Assembly: GCA_028673005.1 (NCBI GenBank)
Contig: CM054118.1
Location: 4,056,410-4,120,409 of the forward strand
Length of the DNA: 64,000 nt
DNA from: Tanypteryx hageni
Taxonomy: Eukaryota > Arthropoda > Insecta > Odonata > Petaluridae
Reading direction: 5' to 3'
The stretch's first letter is position 1. Each line of letters opens with the position of its first letter. A program made the translations under genes and the position numbers. Shown here in pieces: positions 9,546 to 24,700 of this stretch. The notes beneath the pieces are model-generated. The model was not told where the DNA came from and did no database searches. It saw nothing but the letters and a program-made list of their open reading frames with translations.

Positions 9546-12500
9546 ATAAACTTTCAAATTGCAATAAATGGCTTAAACTAATAAAAACATTTTTATTTTA
9601 CCGAAGGTAACTCGTTTTTCGGCATATATTCCTTGCATGCATTTTCCATTAAGCAAGAGATGAAATGCATTGGTTAATTAGGGTGTATCTATGGCATATT
9701 ATGCATTACCAAATAGTTTGAAAGTCAATTAAATCCACATTCTGAGATGATGAATAAAGAACTATCATTTATAGGGAACGTTGAGAAGTCTTACAGAAGC
9801 CTTAGTTTCCACAAACAGACTGCCTCTGGTAGGGTTTTACTGGGGGTAACATTTCTCAATTGAAGCTTCATAACATAGGGTGGCTTTTTGATTTGTCACC
9901 TTTGCAAACAGTTTTCAACCATAGTCCTGATGATGATAATTGCTACAGGATTAAAAATTCCAACTTCAACTGCAAGTACTTATATCCAATGTTATGGCAT
10001 GGGATGCAGTGAAGGGGAGGGAGTGAGCAAGTTTTCTAAAAAATTAAAATTTTACAGCTAACCCATTGAATACAATTTTTTTAGTTTATTCGACTTTTAA
10101 AAAACTTATCATGCCTTTATTTCCTTGTCAAATTTTTGAGATCTTTGTTCACTTTCTCCTTGGAAAAATTCTATGTACCTACCTATGTTACTGGTGATGA
10201 CAAGCTTAAAGTTTTAACAATATTGTCAGCTGTTGTTGTAAAGATAATTCATGGTTATGGTGAAATTAATTTTAACCAAATAACAGCACAAGGATGAATC
10301 ACATTTGGATAACATTTCTAACAAAAATTTCTGCTTTTTGTTAGGTCGATTTCCTGTTATATTCACTCTGAAAAACAAACTTTCAGAAATTATATTGACA
10401 ATGATAAAATTCATAACACCAAAAGGAGGTAACAAATTAGGTACTTATAATAAATATAATCACAAGTCTGTGTGATGTTATAAAGGTTTTTATTGTTGTC
10501 ACATCTAATAAATAATTTAAGCAATCTCATTGTTTTTCACTGTAGCCACTTCAAAAATTACCACACATCTATTTTTAGAAAGCACAGGAATCAGGCATAT
10601 GCCACTGATACAACTGCTGCATCTAATGATTTATCCAACAACATCAATCTAAGTAGTTGAAACACATTCTCTGGTTATGTAATCTGTCAGAATTTACATG
10701 TGCAGCAAAATGTTTTCTGGCATTTCCATAGCATTCCGATTACATCAGGAAGCTTATGTAATATTTACTAAACCTGTTACATTAATTAAAAATGCCACAT
10801 TTATCAACACATTGAAACATGATGAATGTATGACAACAGTTGTCCATGGTACACATTGACAATTAAGTTGGAAATGCAGCAGTTACTTACGACAGTTCTG
10901 TATTATTGCTAAAAGCAAATATCAGCCAATAAAATTTTACCTAATTTACAGAACCTGAACATAAACTGAAATTACTTAGATTCCTTAAATGAGGATTTGA
11001 AATAGGGATACTTTACATAAATCAATGTTTAACTTAAATCTTATATTAGGTACAATTAAGCATTCTCTTTTAATATATTAAATAAATTATTAACTGGCTG
11101 ACTTGCATATCAAATACAATACTACAATACACAGTACATGATACTTTGTGGTTTATACATGGCACACATTCAATGAGCTTTTTCTATAACAGAAACTAAA
11201 TCTAGGCATAAGAATAGAATGACTTTTAAGTCATTCTTAGATGCCTGAAGAATTTATTGGCAATGTCATCACAGTAAAAAATTATATGAATGAGAATAAT
11301 TTATGGAAATATTCTGAAGGTATCCAGACAGAAAATTTTCAAAACATCCTTCAACTAAGAAATTGGTAATTATCAACAAATTAATTTTTAAATGATGATT
11401 TACTTGATATGAAAATAACATTCAATTTTCTCTTAATGGATGGATTACCCAAGTTTCAGAAGACTGCATTAATACTAGTCAATAAAGTTGTCAAAAGACA
11501 TTGTGTCCTATGTACAACTTCTAAAAATCCTTAGAGAGAGCTTATCATTATGAATTGTAGTTTTATCACAAACTGTCGCTAGAATAAAAGCCTCCAACTT
11601 TTGGAATACTGGCTACATAGATATCTAGGAACAGTCATATAATTGATAGAATTCACACATTTAAAAAATGTTCTACCTTTAATGAGAAATTTTGTAGCCT
11701 CTGCAAAATCAGAAGCACAAAATAAAACAAGCAAGCATATCTGACTACACATGGACAAAAAGCTTACCTTTGACTATGGCCAAATTAAAGTTAAATGCTT
11801 TATTTTCCATCCTCATGCAACACATGATATTGTGCAGGCACTACTAGAATACTATTAAAGCCATTCAGTTCAGTGTTTATCCAGCATTTAGCATTTTTGC
11901 AGTTATCCGATGTCACACGTGCTGATGGTCCATAAATACCATGAGAACCCTGGAAATATTGGAACACTCTCTCTCTCTTTCTTACGTATATATATCAGAC
12001 CATCAATTTGACCTATATTTACTGCAAAGTAGCTGTGATTAATGACCAAGTATTTATTAAATACTCATGTACTTTAATTAACCTAAAATTGGGAACACTT
12101 TCATATATTTGTTAATTGGAGAAGCAAGTCCGTCTATGTAGGAGTCTCACGTTCAACAAAATCCTACAATTTAGACGAGCATGTTCTGTCCAAAAGCAGG
12201 AAAAAAATATCGTGTGATCAGGAACTCGACTAGGATAAACAAAATGAAACAACAGTGTTGCAGCTAGCCCTCAATCTCGTTTCAGTCTCACCTATGGCAT
12301 CACTTTATATTGCTTCCTTATGCGATAGGCATGTATACATAATTATATTTATCTCACTGGTATTTTGCACTGCAGAACTGAAATTCACCATGGTTAATTG
12401 TTTCTCCAGCCCTGCAGATTTGTCCATTTTTCTCCCTAGAATAACATTTTTCCACAATAAAGTTCCGATTGCCAATGCAAAGAAGGGTGCGGAAAAACAT

Positions 12501-12638
12501 TAGCCTTTGTTTGATTAAATGACATGAACTCAGCCAGGTGGCGTCTCCGATAGTCGCCGATGATGCTGCTCAGGTCTTTGATGGTGGCTTTCGTCGACAT
12601 CTCTCCTCTTGCCTCTGCCCTTGTCTCGCCTCTCAGTC
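9546..12638 (-). other. Probable Sulf1 3' UTR and downstream DNA
   Basis: No genes or TE ends recognised. The Sulf1 stop is at 12639, so part of this stretch must be its 3' UTR on the minus strand. Candidate minus-strand AATAAA signals (TTTATT on plus) include 10488-10493 and one near 12052. The true end cannot be chosen from sequence. Confidence 0.4.
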
Positions 12639-12717
12639 CTACTGTCGGTATCTTCTTCTCCTCTGTCTCCCATGGCGCCACTGTTTCTTCTTCCATGCCT
12701 TGCGGTTTCTCCAGGGT
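12639..12717 (-). CDS. Sulf1: Sulf1 terminal exon
   Basis: In the phase set by exon p it encodes a Trp-containing basic tail ([16 protein letters not shown], then Arg-rich) and stops at TAG 12641-12639. Basic, Trp-bearing tails are usual at Sulf C-termini. Two other frames across this exon are also open, but neither fits the exon phases. Confidence 0.87.
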
Positions 12718-15700
12718 CTGTCATATATGGTAAAGTTAGTTTGTTGCTTTGCAAATGTTAATTAATAAGAAACAGATTAGATGATAACTCAAATGTCACT
12801 GTTTTGATTTTTAAAATGGCTTTAAAATAACAAAGTAGACAGTAAATTTTTAAAAATAGAAATGGATTAACTGTTGTTGAATGCTTGAGAAAAATAAGTT
12901 TATGTTGAAATTATCTACAGCATCTCTTAGCTTGGAAATAAATCCAGAAATTGAATGAATTTGGTTTATTGATGGTACATTTGTCATTAATAGGTAATAA
13001 TGAAAAATGCAGCCATAAAGATTACTTGAAAATCCAATTAATTGTGAAATAAATTTTGCTGCATACAGCAAATATTTTAAAGTTGTGAACCATACAATAA
13101 TACAGTAGCTTGACTGCCATATGACTAGTACTATTCACTCATCACTCACTCTTCTAGCAACAGAGCATTTCTATAAGGGACGTTGAAGCTTAAAATGTTC
13201 TAGGGCAGCCACAGAGCTAGGAATCACCCTATCTGATTAAATAAACAGAAATCGCCTTAGCACACAAGGACAGAATGCGAAGAAAAAACAAACATTGCAA
13301 TGATGCAGTATCATAGATAGCAAGTGAAATATTTGACAGCAAGACTGAAAGCACATTGAAACAGCAAAAGCAATAAAAGACACAGAAAATGGAAAACCTT
13401 CTATCATCTTATTGTTAGATGATAATAGCCACAATGAAGAAAAATTCTAAAAATTTAATGATAATATGAGATCATTTTTGTCTAAAATAAAGCATAACGT
13501 ACGAGGTCTTCATAAAATCAAACTTTCCATCAAAACTTTAATAATCAGAATAACAGAAAATTTATATAAAAGCTGCAGTAATATAGTACTATAACAAATG
13601 AATACTGGCAATGTATTCTAAAAATAAAAATTCTAAATTCTCTATATTTACAGGAAACCTATAATTTAACTTGAAAAAATAACTGATCAAATGAAAAATT
13701 GCAGGGCCTGGAGATACCCAACAAATACATATGTTCCATTAAAAATGAAACCCATTGTAAAACCAACAGTTTCACATATGAATCAATTATCAGGAATATG
13801 CTGAAAAACTTAGGCTATCCAAATTACTCTGTCTGAAAATAATGCTTAAGGAAAATCATTTGGAAATGCGGATTAATAAGAGAAATTGCTAAAAAATCTA
13901 TTTTCTCAATATTTGAATAAATTCAATAGCATTTGGGCACCCTATAATTGTACCATCTGCTTAGCCTTTCAATGGTTTAAAGTGGATCATTGTCATAATA
14001 AATGGATGGGTAGGATTCCAGTAGGATTTATTTTCTTAATTTGATTTAAACATGCAGGATGATTTTTAAAAGATTCAAATCATGGTACAAAACTGACCCT
14101 TAAACCTGTGGGCAGTCCGAAGATGAATTTAATTTATATTGCAAAAGGAACTTGAATCCATACCAAATTAGTCCAAAAAATATTATATTTAAAAAACTGC
14201 CAAATTTTAAAAAAACTTAACCATGATGATTTCTTATGTATTTCTGCAACATTTGAACCAAAAATATCAAGTTAGTGTGTTTTAAATGAGAAATTGATTT
14301 TCTCATTCTATTTCTGGATTTTAGCATCATGATTCATGGTTGTTTTTAAAGCAATAAATAAATCAATAATCTGTGTAAAATAAGAGTTTTGGATCTGTAA
14401 TTATCACTTACTAATAAATTAAGCATTTAGAAAATTAGCAGTTCATGATTCTCTGTTTGACACACTTTTAGAGATGCATCTTTATTGTGTAATGGGATAT
14501 AACTATTTTTAACACAGTTAACATGAAACCAGAATCATCTTATTACCTTAAGGTAAGTACTGTACTTGCACAAATACATTTAAAAACAGTAATTATAACT
14601 GCCTGAATACCAAGTCAGTCACAACCAACACAATAAAGCAAACAATGCAAGAATGACTTCAACATATAAATTTTGCTGGAAATGAAAAATTTCCTGAGAC
14701 GAAACAATATTCAGGTCAGGTACATTAGGTAAGTATATGATAGTAGAAAGACATTTGTGTTTCCTCACAAAGTATTACAAATGCAACAGCTCATGCTGAG
14801 AAACCAAATTCATGTCCCAATTACTCACTTGGGTAATTTCTTCCGTTTCATTTCCGAGGACAGGTCTGACTGGTCAATCACAAGCGAGAAGGCTGAAGGG
14901 GCAGAAAGGTCTGCAAGCGTCAGAATGGAGGCCATGTTAGTAAGGCTAAGGGTTGTTGCAACCATTTTTTACACCCAAGCAGATGTGACAGTTAGCAGGC
15001 AGTAACGTTCATTTAAATCACACCAACAGTTTTATAAAAAATGGATTGTATGCATTTGCATCTTTACTTTCAAAGCAAAGAAAGTGGAAAGAAGAAATTG
15101 TAAGCATGTGTGATTTTTTGTGACAATGGTATACACTAGTGCAATATAATGATAAGTGGAAATACCTGGATCTACAAAAAGGTTTATTAACTGATTTTGG
15201 TAATGTACTGTTGTTTTGAAATGATAATGTCTCAGCATGAAGGTAAATAAATTTTGAACAAGAAATAATTAGCATTCTAGACAAATATGGAAATCATTCT
15301 ACTTGAGTAATTAAACATACTAGTGCTGAAAAATTGCCAAAGCTAATATTTAATGGATTTAATTTAAAAGGAGGTAAGCAACTCGATTTAAAATTAATAT
15401 TAACAGGGCCAGCGTGATGGGGCATGCAGGGTATGCTACACATAGGGCACCCCAAAAGAGGGGCCCCCAAATTTTGCTTCGACTATACTCATTAACGTCG
15501 ATAACTGGCACAGTATATTTATACACATCAATAAATGGGCTGCATTAAGAGGTCGGATATGAATAAGAAAATCAGTATCTGATGGCCACAAACAAAATTC
15601 TCTGCTGTTAAGAGAGGTAGCAATTATGTGACATCATTTCTTACATTTTCCAAAGGCTGAGCTTTGCCAAGTGATGTGTCACAGGGAAAAACTGGAAGCG

Positions 15701-18700
15701 TCTGGCTTCGGACATTCTGAGATGCTTTGAATGGCAGAGGGTTAAAATTTCCTTGCCCTTAGCTTTGCTAAGCATTTCATTGAAGAAGCATCAATAGTAT
15801 TCTGCTACTTCTTTTTGAATTCAATGTTTAGCTAGCAATTATTTATCAGGTTAGTGGTTTCAAATGTAAAATAAAATTCATAAGAACAATAGCGTTCTTT
15901 TAGATCCAGATTTTGTGTCAATTTATTATCTCTGTTTTCCATTAATGACAGGTTTTACCAAAGAAATACTACTGCAAATAGACCTGATTAAAATACCATC
16001 ATTATTTTGATGGGCAATTACACTAGTTAATGTAACATTTTACTAATCACATAATATTAATAATTGTAACAAGGACCATAGGGCAAAGATTCATCGCCTG
16101 TAAGGCATCTCCATCCATCTTACATTTTACAGAAATAAACCAACAAATTCATACTGAATAGTGTGTGCCAATTCTAGATAAAGAGTTGCCTGTCGCCGTC
16201 GTCTCATGATGCATAATGCACGCTTAATTGCATGGGTGTTGGCAGGGGGGGCAAAAGGGGCAGTTGCCCCCCCCTGGAAATATGAAAAACAAATATTTCA
16301 TTAAAATTTACTTTTAAATGGGAATAAACAGGAAATGCCTAATAAATTAACACGTTAACTATGGATGGCGAGAATTTTTACCATTCAAACGTCACTTTAT
16401 TGTAACAAATATCTTTTTTATTAACAAAATCTTAGATTTCGTTTATCTATTACTAAATACAAAGCTTGCGTGCACATTATAAAAGATTTTTTTTTAAATA
16501 AGTAATATTTATTAAGAACTTCTATGAATTATTGAAATCAACTCCACTAGGTAGGGTCACAGAGTGGACACGGATGCTGGGGCAACATCCCCGGGGTGCA
16601 GGACTCTGGAAATACGGGGATCAGGAAGGCCCGAAATTAGGAGCAGTCAAAAAAATTTCCTATCTTAATAAACAGATGCACGCGAGATAGCTGAACAAAA
16701 CGATAAAATCTGTCATTTGGAACAGTGCAGAGGGGCCTTTAAGTCTGTTTATAAAATTTACCAACGTCCGAACAGTGGCGGATTTCCCTTCCCCCTAGAG
16801 GCCAGAGGATGAGTGGATGTTCAGGACCGACGATGCAAGTACATTTTTCTTTTAAAATACATGCATTTTAGCATAGGATTTCCAGTCTAATAAAAATTAT
16901 CGAGAAAAATCTATGTACAAGATATAGACCAAGAAATATTGGTTAATAAGCTAAAATTATCAATTTTTCATTCACTTTTATCATTCTACTAATTGAAGAT
17001 TTTCTAAGCACAACCAAGTATAATAATGACATGTATTCCTTGGTTACTCAATAAAACTCAAAGGTGCAGTTTGCAAATATTGCATAATATTTCCACGAAC
17101 TGTTCATCGAGGCATGCAAGGAGCTTTCATCAATAATCCATTCACAAAATACAAAGATTTTCATCAGAGTGCTAAAAATCATCTTTCGAGTTCCTGGCAC
17201 AAATAGATGCCAGTAATGTTTTAAAAATAAAGAAAAACCCAGAAGAGAATATTGTTTGTCAAATTGACAGTTAATCAAGGCTAAAAGTTGAAGAAAATAG
17301 AAAGATGCTGTTTCCCATATTATCCACTCTCATATTTTGTGGCACACACGACATTGCACTTCGTGGAAAACTCAGCAATATTGGGAATGTGCAAAGCCTT
17401 TAGGAATTTCGGATCGAAGCAGGGGATGAAACACTTCGTAAATATTTAGAAAATTTTCCAACTAATGCTCGATACACATTGATGCAAATAGAACATGAGC
17501 TGATTGGACTCTGTGAAGAGAACATTAGGCAGAAAATCGTTGCAGAAGTCAGTAAATCAGTCGGATTTTCAATATTAGCAGATGAAAGCACTGACATATC
17601 AGGTAAAGAGCAATTGTCTCTTGGTGTGCGATTTGTAGACAGTAAGGACATGATACGAGAAGAATTTTTGGGGTTTGCAACCCTTGCTAGTTTTGATGCT
17701 AAGTCTATTGCTGAAACTATAATGAATAAATTTACACAATTTGGGCTGTGCCTTGAAAACTTCATTGGACCAGGGTATGATGGGTGTGCAACAATGGCTG
17801 GGAAGGAGTGAGGAGTGCAGAGCATTATAAAAGAAATATGTCCTAAAGCCATTTTCGTGCATTGTTCTGCACACAGACAAAATCAAGTTGTACATGATTT
17901 AAATGCAGTGCCAGAAATAAGGAACACCATTGGCTCAGTCAACTATTTTCGTGGCAATCCTAAAAGAAGATCTTTGATTCCGTCTATACCAATGCTATGC
18001 GAAACTCGTTGGAGTTTCTCCAGAAAATTAGAAGCATTTCAATCTTTTTATGCTCTGTCCAAAACAAATGAGTCAATTGGGATGACAGGAGTATAAAAAC
18101 AGAATTTTGAATCTTAACATAATTTATGAAATCGATAATTTGGAAAATGAAGCGATGACATGGTATGATATGTGGTCAAGTAAGGCGGATTTTGAGTTTG
18201 AGAATGGCATAACTGATTTGATTGATCACACAGACCTTTACCCGGCTATTAGGAAAGCAGTTTTAATTGTATTAACTTTGCCTGTTTCTACTTGTACGAT
18301 AGAACGAAGTTTTAGTACAATGAAGAGAGTAATGACTTGGTTAAGGTCAACTATGGATGATGATCGTTTGTCTGGGCTACGCATGTTAAGCATACATAGG
18401 AAATATGCTAATGAAAACAAAAAATATTTATGGACCAAGAAGTAGAAAAGTTTGGTGCTGCCACAAGGTGTTTGCAATTTTTGTTTAAAAATTAATTTCT
18501 TTGATTTTGAGAATGACTATTCTGTTTTTGTTAATAGTTTTTGTAAATAAATGAATTTGTATGAATTTTATTAGTTGTTTTCTCATTATGTATTTTAACC
18601 TGAAAAATGTTCTGCCAATGCAAATGTACACATTCATGGTTGTTCGTTAAAGGTGGGTATTTTAAATATATTATAAACATGCAATATTTATGTTCGACGT

Positions 18701-21700
18701 TAATCGTTCCGTGAAAATTAGGCAAATCAAAGATTAATACATATTTTTTATTTGCATCAAAGCAAAGCCTGTCGGAGTACATTTTACCGTGCTCCAAGGG
18801 AAAAGCAATCATCATACACAAAGTGAAAAACTCAAGACAAACGTACCCTAAGCTAATTTCAATAGAATTTGGTTCTTTGTGTAGATTTGTCGTCACCTGG
18901 AGGCCGGTTAAGTAAAATTTTCACGGGTTTGATAAATCATGTCTGCCCCTGTGTGTTAGGCATTTTTTTGTGTTTTGCCCCCCCCCCCCCCCCTCCCTGC
19001 AAGATTTTCTGACGACGCCCATGCCTAATTGGTTAAGTAATTGTTGGCGGCGAGCGTATAGTGGGTGTGTTTGGAACGTGAGGGCACGAGTTCAATTCCC
19101 TCTTGGGTAGCTTCTTTTTTTCTTTCATTCCTCCTCCTTTTATAAATCCTTTTTCCTATTTCACATTAAAATTCAACTGGGCAGCAACGTTCAAATTTTT
19201 ATTTTTTCCATGTTGTTAGGTGGTGGTCCGGATTTTTTTCTCAAGCCATTCAATGCACGATTTTCTCAACATCGTTTAAATTATTAAATTGCACATTCTT
19301 CATTGATCTCGGCACATGCTACATCCTATATTGATGCTTATGACATTGAAAGGATCCCTGAAATTATTTTTGCGAAGACTTTCTCCGAATACTTAAAATA
19401 GACCCATTAGGCGGAGATATATCAGGCAAAGGATCATCGAAAGTATAAAGGAAAAAAAACTGGTGAGAAGTCCATTAAAAGTACAATAATATAAATTATT
19501 AAAAATATTTCTTTTATGAATCCCTCAGAAATTCGGTTGATTAAAAACATTAATAATCTACAACCACCAATCATCATCGGGAGCAATGATGGTGAGAGCT
19601 AGAAGGGAAACATGTAAAGTAAACAGTTGCAAAAAGGTTTGTTGGAGAAAAAATAAATTATATTTAGACCAAGCAAGCAAAGTAGACATATGAAGAAGAC
19701 TGGAAGGATTTTTGGCACATTAATACTCACCAGACGGATTGAACTTCCTCTTCTTGTAACGCGTGGTACTGGTGTGCATTGAATGAGATCCCACTGCAGT
19801 CGAAGAGGACGACCCTTGTTGAGAGTCATTCTGTTGACCACTACAATCCCTTGCTCCTTTACAGCCCTTCATTTGTTCTAGTTGAGCTTTGAGAGATGCC
19901 AGCTCTGATGGTGTTAAAGAATGAACCCTATTCCATTGCTCAAATGGATCTAAAAATAAATAAGACAAAATTTATTGATTTGCCCAAAGTTATAATAAAT
20001 TTGTTTCTTGCTAAGAAATTGAGTTGTCATAATACAGTAATTTCCACAAGTTACAGCTACATCAGTCAATTTTTATGCTTAAAATTTTAAAGATATATAA
20101 ACAACCTTGAAATTTGTTAAAATAATGTTTCATCGTGTGTTATTTTCTATTTTTTTGCATTTCAGACCAATTACCAACTGAAATTAACAGTGATCAACCT
20201 GACATTAACAACCACACAAAAAATATTCATCGATAATTTTTAATAAAAAATATTCAAAACAGGAAAATGTTTATTTTAATGATATGAACCCTTATCATCA
20301 TCTTTATGAAAAAACTTTGCATGAATTGAAATTTTTTACTTTAGATACCCAGGAAGTTAAGTCATATAAGTGAAAACGGAATGAAACAGGTAATAAAAAA
20401 TAAAACTAACTCACCTATCCGGAGATTATAGAAAGTTAGAAGCCCAGTCACAAACTCACAGAAAAGGAAATTATGAGTTGCGTTTATAGTTCGAAGGCAC
20501 CAGTATGTGTTGTTATTTGCATTCATACAGAAGCAGAATGGTCCATCTGTAAAGGAGTGGGCAAATAGGAGCAAATTGAATATTTGAAAAAGTTTTGACA
20601 GGAAGAGAAATACATAATGGAGAATCATGTTGAGAAAATTAAAATTTATCCACATTTACCAATTGGTGGCCCTTTCTGTGCCAAACTGCAGTCCGAATGC
20701 AAATCTTTTTCTTAATTAAGTCGTCCAAGGTTTTATATCTACATTATATTAAACAAGGTGAACCATTGTTTTGTTTACAGAGTTGGTGTGGTTACGAACA
20801 ACAATATATAGTTAGTAAATTAACTTTCTTATTCGCTTCATTTAACAGTATGTATACACATTGAAACTTCACTTAAGTATCAGTAAGAATTAAAATCACA
20901 ATTCTTTTAATAAATCGAAAGGTGAAGCAAGTTTCAATGTATACAGCATGTTATATTACCTAATTTCAGTTAGTATTTAAATGAAAGTTATTTTACAATA
21001 TTAAATGAAATTAATATAGATGCTGTATACATAGAAATTTCATTTGATTGTCAGTAAGTATAATATTTAATTATGATTTTATTTCAATTAAAGTTACAAT
21101 ATAATCAAGTTCGTTGAATCTGAAAGAGAACATTATGATTTAACTCAAGAACCGAAAGTATAATTATTTAACTTAAACAAGAGGCATGTAGGGCAGGTTA
21201 TGATTGGAAAATGTGAGTGACAATTTTCAATATTAAATTTGGTAATTTATTTGACTGCAATGGAATAAATAGTAATACTTTGAAGGGTTTTAACATTTAG
21301 TCTATTTAAATTGCTATTTGGAATTTGCTTCTTGCTACAATCGATTAGTTTCATAAATTAAATTGAATTTTCTAAAGAAATCTTGGTAGCAACCAATTTG
21401 ATGTAATTTGTTTGGTATCTATCAACATATGCTTGCTGTAAATAAAGAATAATTGTTCACTGGATTTACACAAGTGAGTGAGTACAAACAATTTCTGCTG
21501 TTTTTATTCCGCCATGTGGATGTGGCATGAACGTTACAATTGATCAAGTTTCAGAGAATTCTTCAAACCATTTATTAGTCGCTTCAACTATGTGGCAAAA
21601 TTTTAAGGAACAACAATTATCATATTTCTCAGCATATAAGATGCACTTTTTTCCAGTAAAATGATCCCCAAAATCTGCCTGCATCTTATACGCTGAAGGT

Positions 21701-24700
21701 AAGATTATTACTGTTCTCAATACTAACACTAACGAACACACTCATGCCCAAAATGGAATAATTAGCAGTAATTCATTGCAAAAACATTAAAATATACATT
21801 ATTAATAATGAACATTTTGTTAATATATACAGTAATACCTTATGCAACATGAATTCCTAACTACAGGCTCTTTTTCCTCACGCCCCTTTATTCCAACCTT
21901 TGCCCACTCACCTCCTTCAATTAATTGGGACTTGAGATCTTCATTTTCGCGAGTCAGCACTTTAATATTAGAATTCGCCAACTCGAGCTCGTTCTGCAGT
22001 CTAACAAGCTCGTTCTGCAGGCCTGCAATAATTTCCTTTTCCGTTAACTTCTTTTCATCTCCACACCCGCTGCATATGCAGCCATCTTATACACACTCCT
22101 CCATCTCGCTTATGGAGCATTTAAAATGGTACCAGCAGCCGCAATCGCCACACTGAACTCCATTCTTTAATTTCCTTCGACACACCTTACACTTCACCAT
22201 TACAACCCCCACTCTGTTTTCCTGCCCAACCATGCCCTTAACTTTCACTTTTCGGAGCAGAGACAAACGCGTCCTCTCACCTCGGCTGCCTCTGACTGAC
22301 TCGAAATGGAGAGGAGACTATTTTTTTCTCAGTTATTGAGGTATGCAATTTCTAAATTAGTTTCTTTTCTGCAAAACAGGTGTCCAATCTTCTAGAAAAA
22401 GTCTTTTTTCCAACTCTACCTAATAAAAAAATTTAATTGTAATGCGACTCTTCCGTAACATCCGTTGATTTGAGGCCCTGATGCCTCTTCAAGTTTGACA
22501 TGCCTGCATTAAACAATATGAACTAATTTGATTTCAAACTCAACTGTTACTGATGATACAGCCTTAATGGATAAAAATAACTGATGTGATCATTAATAAA
22601 CAAATCTTTGCAATATCTTTAGAGTTTCCCCAATTCCAATGCACAGGTGATTATATTTTATATTGCTCTATGAACCATAATGTTTCATAATTAAAACTAT
22701 GGATGGCTTGTTTTCATTTTGAGTTCATTTATCAATCAAAAGAATAAGAAATTATTTTTATTCTACCTGTCCAGTAGGGTGCAGTACGCCAATGCTCATT
22801 GTCATGGCTAAAACAATTCATTTTCTCAGAAATGCATTCTTTGTCCTCCATCTTAGCTTTTCTGCGCAGCTTTCGCTCTTTGCGCCTGATTCTCTCTTCC
22901 TTAAGCCTTCGCCTGCGTTGCCTTTCCAAGTCTTCCTCGGTCATGAATCCAATATCCCTGAAAAAATATAATAATAAAATTATAGCTAAAAATTATTTTG
23001 CCAATGAAAAACAAGAACAAAATTCACTAATGATTGCAAAGAAAAATTACAATGGGTGGATTTTCTTTGGACTACTTTAAAATATTACTTCAGTTGAATG
23101 TATGGCAAAGTTTCTTTCTGGGATATATTTAAGAGAATGAAATGATATTTGAGTGAATGATAAATTCAACATGTTCCACTTTTACGTTCAAGTTTATTGA
23201 GGTAAAAATATATTTTATTGTTGTATGAATTTTAAATGAAACTTGTTCATTAAAACTCTATTAGAAAATATAATTATATAAATAAAATAAAATATATTAC
23301 ATGCACCAACCTTTCAACTTCGCAGTAACATTCATCTTCCTCTGCAGCATCTATGGCTAGAGGATATTTTCCTTTGTTCTTGCCACGTCCATTGTTCCTT
23401 TGAGAATTATGCTGGTGTTGCTCTCGGTGAAAAGGAGAATCAGTAACCCTTCTATGTTGTCCAAAGAAAGTCATGTCATCCATTTTTGTTCTTCTTGTGG
23501 GAACTACTGGGAATGATATCACAACGATTTAAAAAATTAAAAAGAAGAAACTAATATGAGATACCCTTAATCTTTTAAGTTTGTTACATTCATCCAAATA
23601 GATGAGATATTCCATCGGTGCAAGTTTTCTGATCAAAATAATCTGAACTTATTTGCTATATACATTCAGACTCCGATTTGGTGACCCCTGTATAAGCACC
23701 ACTCCCGCATACTGCCCATGAACTGTAGTGAACAGGACTTCAATCTTATGATTACATAAAGCAAGCAAATACCTTGATTTACTGCCATCCCCCACTTTGA
23801 CGCCAATGTCAGTGATGGACAAATGGTGGCACTAAATCATGGTTTGATTGTATTCCATTAAAATATTTGAGTTATATAAAAATGACTATTCATAAATCAA
23901 CAAACAATATATCATAAATGAAAAGATTCCTTGAAAAGATTTTGTGTCGAATTTAATACTTTATAATTAATAGCTGCCATAGTAATGAGATGACTGCTAA
24001 ATAATATAATGATCTGAATGGTTTTGTTCCAAAGATGAATGAAAACCAGAATTTGAATTATGGATTATAAACTAGTTGAAAACAGTGAGATGTATTTTGT
24101 AAACCACTTACCAGCCGAAGTTAGTTGAGTGGGACCTGCACTAGGCATAAACGTATCCATTGATCCATCAAATGAATCTGTTGTCATAGCCGAAGGTGTT
24201 GACATGACTGGAGTTTGTCTATCTGATGGAATGGATAAGGTTAGTGGAGTAGTGAATCTATTTGTAGTCCCGTTGTTGTGACTCGATGCATGATGTCTCC
24301 TGGAATCCCAATCTGTGGCCATATCATAGTCATCTTCACCTTTGAGCATTACGTCCAATGGCCTTTTTTCTCTCAAATGACGCCGAATCTCCTGAAGAAG
24401 AGTCATGTGCAAAGAATCAAAGAATTAACTGAGTAACTGGAATAAATTGGAAAGTATGGTTAGAATAAATTTCAAGTACATAGATGGAAACAAAGACATA
24501 CCGAAGATTGTTATTGATTGCTTGATTATTTTTTAGAACACATACGGTTAACCCTAGCTCTAAGGCAGTGGTCCTCAACTTTTTCCAATGATGAGCACCA
24601 TGATAACTGAACTTCATTCACGGAGCAACTGTCTTAGCTCCACAGAGAAGGGGGCCACAGAATGTAGCCACCCTATACGAATTACATTTTAATTGCAGTT

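Noticed and set aside
12436..12754. Alternative minus frames over the last Sulf1 exon
   Set aside because: Open, but they do not fit the phase set by exons o and p. The third frame gives the expected basic tail and stops at 12639.
19720..19730. Sulf1 C-terminus ending SGEY by reading through exon o
   Set aside because: A consensus GTGAGT donor at 19730 and two further in-phase exons show the frame continues by splicing.
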